This document shows, piece after piece, positions 15,510-23,844 of a stretch of DNA of 49,960 bases. This DNA comes from Alphaproteobacteria bacterium. Lineage in GTDB: Bacteria; Pseudomonadota; Alphaproteobacteria; ATCC43930; CGMCC-115725. Made by a program: the position numbers and the translations under genes. Where the stretch lies: the NCBI GenBank assembly GCA_030041385.1, contig JASHNY010000108.1, positions 1 to 49,960 of the forward strand. Direction: 5' to 3'. Under the pieces are notes generated by a model. That model made no database searches and was not told where the DNA came from. It saw nothing but the letters and a program-made list of their open reading frames with translations. Positions within the stretch are counted from its first letter, which is position 1; each line of letters begins with the position of its first letter.

Positions 15510-16715
15510 CTACGCCATCTCTTCTTCCGCCGCCGGCACGGTCTTCACTTCGTGCGCCTGCAATATCGGCAATACCTCGCGGGCAAACCGCTCGATCTGG
15601 GCCATGAACAATTCGTGCGGCAGGGCGCCGCGGTTCATCGCCAATTGCACCTGGTTGGCGCCGGCGCTTTCGGCCGCATCGATGATGCGTTGGGCGACCT
15701 CGTCGGCGGTGCCGAGCGGCATCTGCGCCGCCTGCTCCTCGAGATCGCGCATCGTCAGGTTGCGGAATTCCGAGCGCAGATTGGCGGCGGCGCGCAGGTT
15801 TTCCGGGCGCACGTAATCGGTCGACGCCATCGTCGAATAGCCCTCTTCGCGCTGGCGCTCGGTTTCGGTGAAATTGCCGTGGCTGAACAGGGTGCGGTTG
15901 AAATAGAGGATGTGCGGCCCGTATTCCTTGAGCGCCTGCGCCTTCGAATCGGCGACATAGGCGGTGATGCCGAGCGAGAGATGGTCCGGCGTGATGCGGT
16001 GGCCGGCGGCGGCGAGGCATTTCGCGTAATAGCGGATGATGTCGTCGCGCAGGCCGCGCGCGCGGCCGAGGCCCGGCGTGATCGGCAGGTTGTGGCGGCC
16101 GGCGAACTCGATCGATTCCTTGCTGCCGATGACCGGAACCCAGATCGGCGGGTGCGGCCGCTGCACCGGGCGCGGCCACATCGCCACGTCGTGGTACGAC
16201 CAGAACCGGCCCTCGTAGGAAAAGACATCCTCGGTCCAGGCGCGGGTGATGATGTCGTAGGCCTCTTCGAAACGCGCCCTCGACTCGGCGAGCTTGACGT
16301 TGTGCACCTGGTATTCGCGCGGAATGCCGCGGGCAAAGCCGGAAATGAGCCGCCCTTTCGACAGGCAGTCGATCATCGCCAGCTCCTCGGCGAGGCGTAA
16401 GGGCTCGTGCAACGGCAGGAGGTTGCCGTAGATCAGCAATTTGAGGTTCTTAGTGCGCTGCGCCGCCGACGCCGCCATCAAATTGGGGCTGTTCATCAGC
16501 CCGTAGGGCGAGCAATGGTGCTCGTTGAACCCGACCCCGTCATAGCCGCATTTGTCGAGCAGTTCCCAGGCGTCGAGATGCTCTTCGTAGGTGCGCATCG
16601 CGACCCCGGCGTCGAAATGCTCCTTCGACAGCGGGTAGGGCAGTTCGAGGCCGCCGTTTTTCAGATGGTCGAGATTGGCGTCGTAAGCCAGCAGATCGAA
16701 GACGAAGACCTTCAT
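15510..16715 (-). CDS. LLM-class flavin-dependent oxidoreductase
   Basis: A 401-residue bacterial-luciferase-like (LLM) protein. Typical segments are CGYDGVGFNEHHCSPYG near residue 60, AEELAMIDCLSKGRLISGFARG around 115-135, and HPPIWVPVIGSKESIEFAG near 200, which forms the flavin-binding barrel edge. Such enzymes are FMN- or F420-dependent monooxygenases or reductases; in an aromatic cluster it may hydroxylate or open a ring substrate, which is inference. The ATG at 16715 overlaps the stop codon of the upstream transporter (ATGA), and GAGGAGC lies before it. pcaH follows 118 bases downstream. Confidence 0.88.
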   Translation of the reverse strand: MKVFVFDLLAYDANLDHLKNGGLELPYPLSKEHFDAGVAMRTYEEHLDAWELLDKCGYDGVGFNEHHCSPYGLMNSPNLMAASAAQRTKNLKLLIYGNLLPLHEPLRLAEELAMIDCLSKGRLISGFARGIPREYQVHNVKLAESRARFEEAYDIITRAWTEDVFSYEGRFWSYHDVAMWPRPVQRPHPPIWVPVIGSKESIEFAGRHNLPITPGLGRARGLRDDIIRYYAKCLAAAGHRITPDHLSLGITAYVADSKAQALKEYGPHILYFNRTLFSHGNFTETERQREEGYSTMASTDYVRPENLRAAANLRSEFRNLTMRDLEEQAAQMPLGTADEVAQRIIDAAESAGANQVQLAMNRGALPHELFMAQIERFAREVLPILQAHEVKTVPAAEEEMA

Positions 16716-18055
16716 GAGGCGAGCTCCTCGGCCGTGAACGCGGCCGTTCGGGTTCCGCGAAACCGCAACAGCGCCGTCGCCGCCGCGGCGATCACCGCGA
16801 AGGCGCAGGCGCTGAGGAAAATCTGCGTCGGCGGCAGGCCGATCGACAACAGATAGCCGCCGAGCGCCGGCGCGGCGATGCCGCCGAGCCGTCCAATCCC
16901 GAGGGCCCAGCCGATCCCGCTGGTGCGCATGCGCGCCGGGTAGAGCGCGCCGCACGCCGCGTTGGCGCCGGTCTGGCTGCCGATGATGGTCATGCCGGCG
17001 AGGAAGGTAACGATCAGCAGGATCGCGTACGGCATCATCACCAGCGCGATCAGGGCGATGAACACCGACCCGACCAGGTAATGCAAGGCCAGCGCCCGCT
17101 CCGGCCCGGAGCGGTCGATCATGACGCCGAGATAAAGGACCGCAAAGATCGCGCCGCAATCCCTGAGGCTCGACGCGAAAACCGATTGCGCCGGGGTGAA
17201 GCCGATCAGGTGCAACACCGTCGGCATCCAGTAGGCGAACAGGAACAGGTTCATCAGGCTGCAGAAAAAGACGATCCACAGCAGCACCGTCTGCAGCCCG
17301 TATCCCTTGCCGAACAGCATCGCGACCGTGCCGGTGCGCGCGATGTCGACATGTGCGCCGCCGGGCGTCGGCACAATCGCGAGCCGGCGCAGCAATTCGG
17401 CCTGGCGCGGCGACAGGCTCGCTCGCGCCGCCAGGATGCGGGGCGACTCCGGCAGCCAGATCGCCAGGGCCAGCACCAGCACCAGCGGAAAGCCGCCGCC
17501 GATGATGAAGATCACCGGCCAGCCGAAATGCGGCAGCAATGCCGCCACCACCTGCCCGCCGACAAAGCCGCCGATCGGGGCGCCGGTAAAGCTGATCATG
17601 ATCATCAGCGCGCGCCGCCGCTGCGGCGTGTAATCGCCCGAGAGCGCGGTCGCCCCGGTGAACCCGCCGGCAATCCCGAGCCCGGTGAAGAAGCGCGCGG
17701 CGCTCAACACGAAAAGCGAGGGCGCCGCGGCGCTGGCCAGCGAGGCGATGCCGAAGATCGTCAGGCTGCCGAGCAGCAACGGCCGGCGCCCGATGCGGTC
17801 GCCGATCGGGCCCGACGCCAGCGCCCCGACCAGGATGCCGATGCTCGACCACAGGAACGCGATCGTGAAGGCCGGCGGCGGCAATTTCCACGCATGGATC
17901 AGCGACGGCACCGCCCAGGCGACCGAGTTGATGTCGTACCCGTCGCAGACCTGCGCCAGCAGGCACAGCACGACGACGCGAATCTGCAGACTGCCGATCG
18001 GCTGGTTTTCCAGCGCCAGTTCGGCAGCGGAACGCGGCGACCCCGCGGTGTTCAT
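16712..18055 (-). CDS. MFS transporter, aromatic acid:H+ symporter (AAHS) type, copy 2
   Basis: A 447-residue 12-helix MFS transporter of the AAHS/PcaK-like group: the first helix carries the DGYD signature (QVCDGYDINSVAWAVPS), and the loop after helix 2 has the MFS motif SGPIGDRIGRRPLL. The central region has WLPESPR at the start of the large cytoplasmic loop. It sits in the inner membrane and probably imports the aromatic acid degraded by the downstream enzymes. It starts within the ATGA at the end of the upstream paralogue (18052-18055) and itself ends in the ATGA of the LLM gene, so three genes are translationally coupled. Confidence 0.87.
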   Translation of the reverse strand: MNTAGSPRSAAELALENQPIGSLQIRVVVLCLLAQVCDGYDINSVAWAVPSLIHAWKLPPPAFTIAFLWSSIGILVGALASGPIGDRIGRRPLLLGSLTIFGIASLASAAAPSLFVLSAARFFTGLGIAGGFTGATALSGDYTPQRRRALMIMISFTGAPIGGFVGGQVVAALLPHFGWPVIFIIGGGFPLVLVLALAIWLPESPRILAARASLSPRQAELLRRLAIVPTPGGAHVDIARTGTVAMLFGKGYGLQTVLLWIVFFCSLMNLFLFAYWMPTVLHLIGFTPAQSVFASSLRDCGAIFAVLYLGVMIDRSGPERALALHYLVGSVFIALIALVMMPYAILLIVTFLAGMTIIGSQTGANAACGALYPARMRTSGIGWALGIGRLGGIAAPALGGYLLSIGLPPTQIFLSACAFAVIAAAATALLRFRGTRTAAFTAEELAS

Positions 18056-19392
18056 GTCGCCGCCTCGCCAACCGCAAGCGCCGCCGCCCGGCTGCCGCAG
18101 AACCGCAGCAGCGCGGTCGCGATCGCCGCGATCACGGCAAAGATGCAGGCGCAGAGGAATATTTCCTTCGGCGGCAGGCCGTGCGCCAGCAAAAAGCCGC
18201 CGAGCGGCGCCGCGGCGATGCCGCCGAGCCGGCCGATGCCGAGCGCCCAGCCGATCCCGCTGGTGCGCACGCGCGCCGGGTAGAGCGCGCCGCACGCCGC
18301 ATTGGCGCCGGTCTGGCTGCCGATCACGGTCACGCCCGACAGGAAAATGACCAATAGCAGCACCGGATACGGCATCGCAAACACGGCGATCAGCGCCACG
18401 AACACGATGCTCGCCGCGTAATGCAATGCGAGCGAACGCTCGGGGCCGGCCCGGTCGATCAGGTAGCCGAGATACAGCACGGCGAAAATCCCGCCGAGCG
18501 GAATGAGGCTGGAGGCAAAGACCGCCTGCGGCGGCGTCATTCCGGTCAAGTGCAAAACCTCGGGCAGCCAGAAGACGAACAGGTAAAGGTTCAACAGGCT
18601 GCAAAAAAAGACAATCCACAACAGCACGGTCTGCATCGCGTAGCCTTTGGCGAACAGCAATTTGACCGGGTTCTCGCGGGCCACGTCGACGGCATGGGGC
18701 GCACCCTGGTCGGGGATGATGTCGAGGCGGCGCAACAGGGCCTCGTCGCGCGCGGTGAGCTGGGCCTTGGCCGCGAGAAAGCGCGGCGACTCAGGGAGCC
18801 AGGCCGCCGAGATCAGCAGCAAGAGCAGCGGAAAGCTGCCGCCAAGCACGAAGATGACGGGCCAGGCGTGATGATGCAGCAGCGCCGCCACCGCCTGGCC
18901 GCCGATAAAGCCGCCGAGCGGCGCCCCGGTAAAGGTCACCATGATCATCATCGCGCGCCGCCGCTGCGGGGTGTAATCGCCGGTCAGCGCGGTGGTTCCG
19001 GAAAACGCCCCGGCGATGCCCACCCCGGTGAAAAAGCGCAGCCCGCTGAGCATCGCGAGCGAGCCGGCGACAGCGCTCAACAGCGAGGCGATGCCGAAGA
19101 TCGCGACGCTGAGCAGCAAAAGCGGCTTGCGCCCCCAGCGGTCGCCGATCGGCCCCGAAGCGAGCGCACCGGCCATGACTCCCAGATTCGACCACAAAAA
19201 CGCCATCGCAAACGCCGACGGCGCCAGTTTCCAGGCATGCGTCAATGACGGTACCGCCCAGCCGATCGAGCCGACATCGTAGCCGTCGCACATCTGGATA
19301 AGGGTGCAGATCGCCACCACGCGGATCTGCAGGCTGCCGATCGGCTGGTCTTCCAGCCTGGCCTCGATCGCCGACGTGCCTCCCTCGGACAT
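18052..19392 (-). CDS. MFS transporter, aromatic acid:H+ symporter (AAHS) type, copy 1
   Basis: A 446-residue paralogue of the next gene, first in the minus-strand aromatic cluster. It has the same AAHS marks: QMCDGYDVGSIGWAVPS in helix 1, SGPIGDRWGRKPLLLL after helix 2, WLPESPRFLAAK before the middle loop, and 12 predicted membrane helices. Several DNA blocks are almost identical to copy 2, for example around 18256-18335 against 16916-16995, pointing to a recent duplication or gene conversion. GGGAGG before the ATG at 19392 supports the start. Two transporters could handle two related substrates or import and export; the sequence does not decide. Confidence 0.87.
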   Translation of the reverse strand: MSEGGTSAIEARLEDQPIGSLQIRVVAICTLIQMCDGYDVGSIGWAVPSLTHAWKLAPSAFAMAFLWSNLGVMAGALASGPIGDRWGRKPLLLLSVAIFGIASLLSAVAGSLAMLSGLRFFTGVGIAGAFSGTTALTGDYTPQRRRAMMIMVTFTGAPLGGFIGGQAVAALLHHHAWPVIFVLGGSFPLLLLLISAAWLPESPRFLAAKAQLTARDEALLRRLDIIPDQGAPHAVDVARENPVKLLFAKGYAMQTVLLWIVFFCSLLNLYLFVFWLPEVLHLTGMTPPQAVFASSLIPLGGIFAVLYLGYLIDRAGPERSLALHYAASIVFVALIAVFAMPYPVLLLVIFLSGVTVIGSQTGANAACGALYPARVRTSGIGWALGIGRLGGIAAAPLGGFLLAHGLPPKEIFLCACIFAVIAAIATALLRFCGSRAAALAVGEAAT

Positions 19393-19602
19393 CGCGCGCC
19401 TCCCGTGTTCACTTGCCGAGCGCCGGCTGAGCCGCCGGTCTGTCCGATCAGCGTGTTCTCACGTCTCTCACGCCGGCGCAAGCCTTGGCGAGCGTGACCC
19501 GACAACAACGACAGTCCGGCCTCGGGCTCCAGCTTCGGCGTTGCATTTCCGGCCGGGCGGCGCGAGCCTTGGAATCGACGCGATACTTGCGGAGCTCTGC
19601 CG

Positions 19603-20727
19603 ATGACGATCCGTCCGCCTGCCGAAATCGGGATGACCCTCGACGAGGTCGATACCCCGGCGCTGATCGTCGATCTCGATGCGTTCGAGCGCAATCTGCG
19701 CCGGCTTGCCGACCGCATCGCCGGCACCGGCGTACGCTTACGGGCTCATGCAAAGACTCACAAATGCCCCGTCATCGCCCTGAAACAGGTCGAATTGGGC
19801 GCGGTCGGCGTGTGCTGCCAGAAGGTCAGCGAGGCCGAGGCGATGGTCTATGGCGGGGTCAGGGACGTGCTCGTCACCAACGAGGTCGTCGGGCGCCAGA
19901 AACTGCGCCGGCTGATGGGGCTGGCCGCGCTGGCCCATATCGGCGTGTGCGCCGACGACCCGGCGCAACTGCGCGATCTCGAAAGCGCCGCCGCCGAAGC
20001 CGGCAAGACGCTGTCGGTCTATGTCGAGGTCAACATGGGCGGCAACCGCTGCGGCGTCGAGCCGGGGCCGCCGGCGCTCGACCTCGCCAAGCGGATCGGC
20101 GACCACCCGCACCTCAGCTTTGCCGGGCTCCAGGCCTATCACGGCTCGGCCCAGCACCTGCGCACCTGGGAGGAGCGGCAACAGGCGATTGCCGGTGCGG
20201 TCGCCAAGGCCGCGGCGACGCGCGACCTGCTCGCCGCCAACGGCATCCCCTGCAACACGATCACCGGCGCCGGCACCGGCACGTTCGAGTTCGAGGCGGG
20301 GAGCGGCGTCTACACCGAGTTGCAGTGCGGCTCCTATATCTTCATGGACGCGGATTACGGCCGCAACCTCGACCGCGACGGCGCGCCGACCCGCGCCTTT
20401 GAGCCGAGCCTGTTCGTGTGGGCGACGGTGATGAGCCGGCCGGCCGGCGACCGCGCGATCGTCGATGCCGGGCTCAAGGCGCTGGCCTTCGATTCCGGCC
20501 CGCCGCTGGTATGGGACGAGCCGGCGGCGACCTATGACCGCGCCTCGGACGAGCACGGCAAATTGGGAATTTCCGCCGCAACCAACCGGCTCAACCTCGG
20601 CGACAAGGTTCGGCTCGTGCCCGGCCATTGCGACCCGACGGTCAATCTCTACGATTGGTATGTCGGGGTGCGCGGCGACCGGGTCGAAACCCTGTGGCCG
20701 ATCACCGCCCGCGGCGCGGTGTATTGA
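19603..20727 (+). CDS. PLP-dependent D-threonine aldolase-like enzyme (DSD1/3-hydroxy-D-aspartate aldolase family)
   Basis: A 374-residue fold-type III PLP enzyme. The PLP lysine is Lys51 in RAHAKTHKC, following the N-terminal DTPALIVDLDAFERN; VEVNMGGNRCGV, ITGAGTGTFEFE and QCGSYIFMDADY lie in the barrel. The C-terminal metal-binding part is PGHCDPTVNLYD, with the His and Asp expected of D-threonine aldolase/D-serine dehydratase family enzymes. It would cleave a D-3-hydroxy amino acid to glycine and an aldehyde, or D-3-hydroxyaspartate to glycine and glyoxylate (BhcC-like). No other beta-hydroxyaspartate-cycle gene is adjacent, so substrate is open. GGAG precedes ATG 19603. Confidence 0.87.
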   Translation: MTIRPPAEIGMTLDEVDTPALIVDLDAFERNLRRLADRIAGTGVRLRAHAKTHKCPVIALKQVELGAVGVCCQKVSEAEAMVYGGVRDVLVTNEVVGRQKLRRLMGLAALAHIGVCADDPAQLRDLESAAAEAGKTLSVYVEVNMGGNRCGVEPGPPALDLAKRIGDHPHLSFAGLQAYHGSAQHLRTWEERQQAIAGAVAKAAATRDLLAANGIPCNTITGAGTGTFEFEAGSGVYTELQCGSYIFMDADYGRNLDRDGAPTRAFEPSLFVWATVMSRPAGDRAIVDAGLKALAFDSGPPLVWDEPAATYDRASDEHGKLGISAATNRLNLGDKVRLVPGHCDPTVNLYDWYVGVRGDRVETLWPITARGAVY

Positions 20728-20775
20728 GCAAATTTGCGAAGACTATAGCGCCGGGGTTAGCGCAACCCGCCCGGC

Positions 20776-21372
20776 TCAGCCGCGCTCGATCTCGGCGGCG
20801 GCGCGGTCGAGCGCCGCGGCCACCGCCTGCACCTGCGTCGTGTCGAGCGGCCCGCGTCCGAGCCGGTTGGCCAGCGCCTGTTCGAGATTGCGCATCGCCC
20901 GCCGGATCTCCGGCGCCGGGCCGCCGCCATAGGCGGCGCCGATCTCGGCGATCTTGGCAAAAATCCGATCGACCACGGCGCGGTTGGCGGCGAGGAACGC
21001 GGCGCCTTCCTCGGTCGCGGCATAGCGCTTGCGCGAGCCTTCGGCGGCTTCGGGGCGGATGTAGCCGAGCTCTTCGAGCAGGGTGAGCGTCGGGTAGATG
21101 ACGCCAGGGCTCGGGCTGTACATGCCGCCGAACCGTTCCTCGATTGCCTTGATCAATTCGTAGCCGTGCCGCGGCTCCTGGGCGATCAGGCCGAGCAGCA
21201 CGTAGCGCAGGTCGCCGTGGTCGAAGACGCGGCCGAAGCGGCCGCCGCGCCCGTGCTCCTGTCCCGGGCGCCCGGCAAAGCCGCGCCCGGCGAAGCCGAA
21301 GCCGCCGCGCGCATAGCGGCGTTCGCCCCACGCACCTCGATCCCCGTACATCATCGATGCCTCCGCCATCAT
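20776..21372 (-). CDS. PadR-family transcriptional regulator with Gly/Arg-rich N terminus
   Basis: A 198-residue PadR regulator. The first 50 residues are rich in Gly, Arg and Phe (for example RGGFGFAGRGFAGRPG) and look disordered. The winged helix follows: LRYVLLGLIAQEPRHGYELI, then ERFGGMYSPSPGVIYPTLTL and LEELGYIRPEAAEGSRKRY. The C-terminal half is the helical dimer domain. The two ATG codons at 21372 and 21369 lie at the edge of an inverted repeat (21372-21414), which fits autoregulation. No obvious target gene is adjacent apart from the divergent cupin gene. Confidence 0.9.
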   Translation of the reverse strand: MMAEASMMYGDRGAWGERRYARGGFGFAGRGFAGRPGQEHGRGGRFGRVFDHGDLRYVLLGLIAQEPRHGYELIKAIEERFGGMYSPSPGVIYPTLTLLEELGYIRPEAAEGSRKRYAATEEGAAFLAANRAVVDRIFAKIAEIGAAYGGGPAPEIRRAMRNLEQALANRLGRGPLDTTQVQAVAAALDRAAAEIERG

Positions 21373-21414
21373 CTCGATAGAGCTTCGATATAACGAGATT
21401 AAGATATATCGAGA
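21372..21414. promoter_or_regulatory. Nested inverted repeat, probable PadR operator
   Basis: Two inverted pairs are found just upstream of the padR-like start: TCTCGATA (21372-21379) with TATCGAGA (21407-21414), and TCGATATA (21385-21392) with TATATCGA (21405-21412). The AT-rich half-sites TCGATATA are typical of PadR autoregulatory sites and stand out in this GC-rich genome. The -10 region of the padR promoter is probably inside. Confidence 0.6.
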
Positions 21415-21495
21415 ATCGGTCGTGTCAATCCCGCGGTACCGCGGGTCGCCAAAAATCGGCTAGGATTGGCAATTCGCAGCAGCAGAGCGAGAGCG

Positions 21496-21975
21496 ATGAC
21501 CGACAGGCATGACGACGCGCCGATCGACTGGAAGGTTCACGGCGTCAAGGTGATCCCGGGCGACCAGCTCGATACCAACACGCCGCAGACCCCGGGCATG
21601 AACCGCGCCGCGGCGATCAACTTCGCCCGCGTCGGGGCACAGAAGATCTGGGCCGGCACCGTGCACATCCACCCCGACGCCAAGACCGGGGCGCATCACC
21701 ACGGCGCGCTCGAAAGCGTGATCTATGTGCTGAAGGGCAAGGCGCGGATGCGCTGGGGCGAGCATCTCGAATACGTCGCCGAGGCGGGGCCCGGCGATTT
21801 CATCTTTGTGCCGCCTTACGTGCCGCACCAGGAGATCAACGCGTCGGCGGACGAGACGCTCGAATGCGTGCTGGTGCGCAGTGACAACGAGGCGGTGGTG
21901 GTCAATCTCGACATCGAACCGGTCGAACGGCCTCAGGAAGTCCGCTGGGTCGATCCGATCCACAAGCACGGGTAA
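21496..21975 (+). CDS. Cupin-domain protein
   Basis: A 159-residue single-cupin protein. Cupin motif 1 is HPDAKTGAHHHGALESVIYVL and motif 2 is PGDFIFVPPYVPHQEIN, giving the usual His/His/Glu/His metal site. It starts at ATG 21496 after GAGCGAGAG; an ATG at 21466 is less likely. The TAXI-type binding protein gene begins five bases after its stop codon, so the two are an operon. The enzymatic role, if any, is unknown. It could be a small dioxygenase or isomerase acting on the ligand bound by the TAXI protein, but this is speculation. Confidence 0.85.
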   Translation: MTDRHDDAPIDWKVHGVKVIPGDQLDTNTPQTPGMNRAAAINFARVGAQKIWAGTVHIHPDAKTGAHHHGALESVIYVLKGKARMRWGEHLEYVAEAGPGDFIFVPPYVPHQEINASADETLECVLVRSDNEAVVVNLDIEPVERPQEVRWVDPIHKHG

Positions 21976-21980
21976 GCCCT

Positions 21981-22856
21981 ATGGCTCAGTCGATCACCAC
22001 GATCGCCCTCGCCACCGCGACGCCGGGCGGCGGGTTTCCGCTTTACGGCGGGGTCGTTGCCGAGGTGGTCAACGCGGTCGATCCAACGCTCCGCATCGAG
22101 TGCCGCAACACCAAGGGCTCGACCGAAAACGTGCCGCTCTTGGAGGCCGGCGCGGTCGATATCGGGCTCGTCCAGGGCGAGGTGGCGATCGAGCCGTTCG
22201 CCCGCAAATCGGGCTTGACCATCCTCACCGCGATGTATTCCACCGCCGGCATGTTCGCGGTGCGCGGCGATGCGCCATACCGCTGCATCGCCGACCTCAA
22301 GGGTCGGCCCGTCGCCTTTGGCGCCAAGGGTTCCGGCCTGGTGATCCTGGCGCGCTACGTGCTCGACGGGCTCGGCCTCGATATCGAGCGGGATTTCCGG
22401 GCGATCTATCTCGACCGCGCCGGCGACGGCCCGGTTATGGTGCTCGACGGGCACGCCGCGGCACTGTGGGGCGGCGGCGTCGGCTGGCCGGGCTTTACCC
22501 GCATCGCCGAGGCGGGCGGCCATTTCATCGCGCCCGATGCGGACGAAGCGGCGCGCATCCGCGCCCGGCATCCGTTTCTGAAGCCGCTCACGATCGCCGC
22601 CGGCGCCTATCCCGGACAGGACACGGCGATCCGCTCGGTCGGTTCGTGGTCGTTCATCCTCGCGCGACCGGATTTGCCGGACGAGCTCGGCTATCGCCTC
22701 GCCCGCGCCTTGCATCGCGGCACCGATATGCTCGGGGCAAAGCTCGACCAGGCGCGCGAGACGACTGCCGCCAACACCGCCGCCGCGGCTCCCGAGCCGG
22801 GGCTGATCCATCCCGGGACTGCCCGCTACCTGCGCGAGATCGGCATCGCCCTGTAA
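21981..22856 (+). CDS. TAXI-family TRAP-type solute-binding protein without signal peptide
   Basis: A 291-residue protein of the TAXI group: ATATPGGGFPLYGGVVAEVVN, then ECRNTKGSTENVPLLEAGAVDIGLVQGE and FGAKGSGLVILAR. TAXI proteins are normally periplasmic receptors for tripartite (TRAP) transporters and begin with a signal peptide. Here the N terminus MAQSITTIALATATPGG goes straight into the first strand and no upstream in-frame extension encodes a leader. No DctQ/DctM membrane genes are adjacent. The protein may act in the cytoplasm as a ligand-binding or regulatory protein, or it may be exported another way. Operon with the upstream cupin. Confidence 0.85.
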   Translation: MAQSITTIALATATPGGGFPLYGGVVAEVVNAVDPTLRIECRNTKGSTENVPLLEAGAVDIGLVQGEVAIEPFARKSGLTILTAMYSTAGMFAVRGDAPYRCIADLKGRPVAFGAKGSGLVILARYVLDGLGLDIERDFRAIYLDRAGDGPVMVLDGHAAALWGGGVGWPGFTRIAEAGGHFIAPDADEAARIRARHPFLKPLTIAAGAYPGQDTAIRSVGSWSFILARPDLPDELGYRLARALHRGTDMLGAKLDQARETTAANTAAAAPEPGLIHPGTARYLREIGIAL

Positions 22857-22887
22857 TGCGCGGCGGCCCGGCTCACCGCAGGCCGGC

Positions 22888-23844
22888 TCACCGCAGATGG
22901 TCGTGCAGGGTCAGGGCCAGCCTCAGGCCGGCCTTGGCGATCTGTTCCTTGACCGCGATCAGGCCCTTGGTCTCGTAATCCGAGCCGAGCCGGTAGACCT
23001 CGACCGGGCCGCACCGGTCCGTCTCGCCAGGCCCCGGCGGGAACGCATATTTTTCGACCGGCTTCTGGCCGAGAAAGCTGTAAGTCACGGCCTTGGCGAG
23101 CTGGTAGGTCTCCAGCGCCCACGACGCCGGCGTGCCGGCGGCCCATCTTTTGGCATCAGCGGGAGCGATCGATTCGCCGATCCGGCTCACGCTGCGGGGC
23201 AGGTCGCGGCCGACCACCTCGATCGCCAGGGTGTGCTGCCAATAGGTCAGTAGCCGCACCGGCGTCTTGGCGTCGCCGACCCTGACTGCGACGCAGCGCC
23301 CGCCGTCGTCGCCATGGTCGATCATGTAGAGCGGGTCATGGATGTCGGCGACCAGGTTCAGCACGTAGCGGAGCGCCAGCAGGCGTTCGCCGGCGCTCGT
23401 CGCCGGGTCGGAGAGCTCCGTGGCGAACTGGGCGATCTTGTCGACGGCGCAATTGTTTTCCGGCCCGTGGCTCGCCGGATAGCCGATCGGCAGCGGCGGA
23501 TGGCCGAAGCACGCCTGGGCGAGGTCCGGATTGTCGAATTTCAGCCGCACGTAGTGCCAGCCGGAGGTGCCGATCCGCGCCTCTTCGCTGCGCGCGAGCA
23601 GTTCATCCGGCCACACCGCCTCGTCGGCGATCGTCGGCTTGGCGCGTCTTTCTTCCGTATCGCTTGCCACCACGGCCTCAACCTTGGCGGCAACGCCGGG
23701 ATCGCTCTGCTGCAACAGATGCTGCGCCAGGAGAGCGACGACGCGATGCACCTCGGGGCCCCAGGCAAGACAACGCTGCGCCGGCAGCGCCGCCCCGGCG
23801 AGTGCGATGCCGAGCACGACCCCCCATCGAACCGATTGCCGCAT
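22888..23844 (-). CDS. Secreted S1/P1 nuclease-like protein with altered zinc ligands
   Basis: A 318-residue protein with a signal peptide cleaved before W-G-P-E-V-H, the required N-terminal Trp of S1/P1 nucleases. Retained ligands by eye: Trp1 and His6 (WGPEVH), Asp in VWPDELL, His in GWHYV, Asp in VADIHD. Changed compared with P1: the His of HFxGD is Asn (LNLVAD), the His of PLH is Tyr (DPLY), and the NLHxxWD ligands are Leu and Gln (RLLTYWQ). The fold and secretion look intact, but the dinuclear zinc centre seems broken. The start at 23844 is chosen to place the signal peptide; ATG 23883 is possible. Confidence 0.75.
   Translation of the reverse strand: MRQSVRWGVVLGIALAGAALPAQRCLAWGPEVHRVVALLAQHLLQQSDPGVAAKVEAVVASDTEERRAKPTIADEAVWPDELLARSEEARIGTSGWHYVRLKFDNPDLAQACFGHPPLPIGYPASHGPENNCAVDKIAQFATELSDPATSAGERLLALRYVLNLVADIHDPLYMIDHGDDGGRCVAVRVGDAKTPVRLLTYWQHTLAIEVVGRDLPRSVSRIGESIAPADAKRWAAGTPASWALETYQLAKAVTYSFLGQKPVEKYAFPPGPGETDRCGPVEVYRLGSDYETKGLIAVKEQIAKAGLRLALTLHDHLR

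Noticed and set aside
15510-18077. An 855-codon minus-strand frame seeming to fuse an N-terminal Arg-rich part to the LLM oxidoreductase
   Set aside because: The first 450 codons are the out-of-frame shadow of the MFS transporter gene; the LLM gene has its own ATG and ribosome binding site at 16715.
22867-22896. A 15-bp tandem duplication CGGCTCACCGCAGG over the stop codon of the S1/P1-like gene
   Set aside because: Real in the sequence but short and GC-rich; it only repeats the last codons and has no visible effect.
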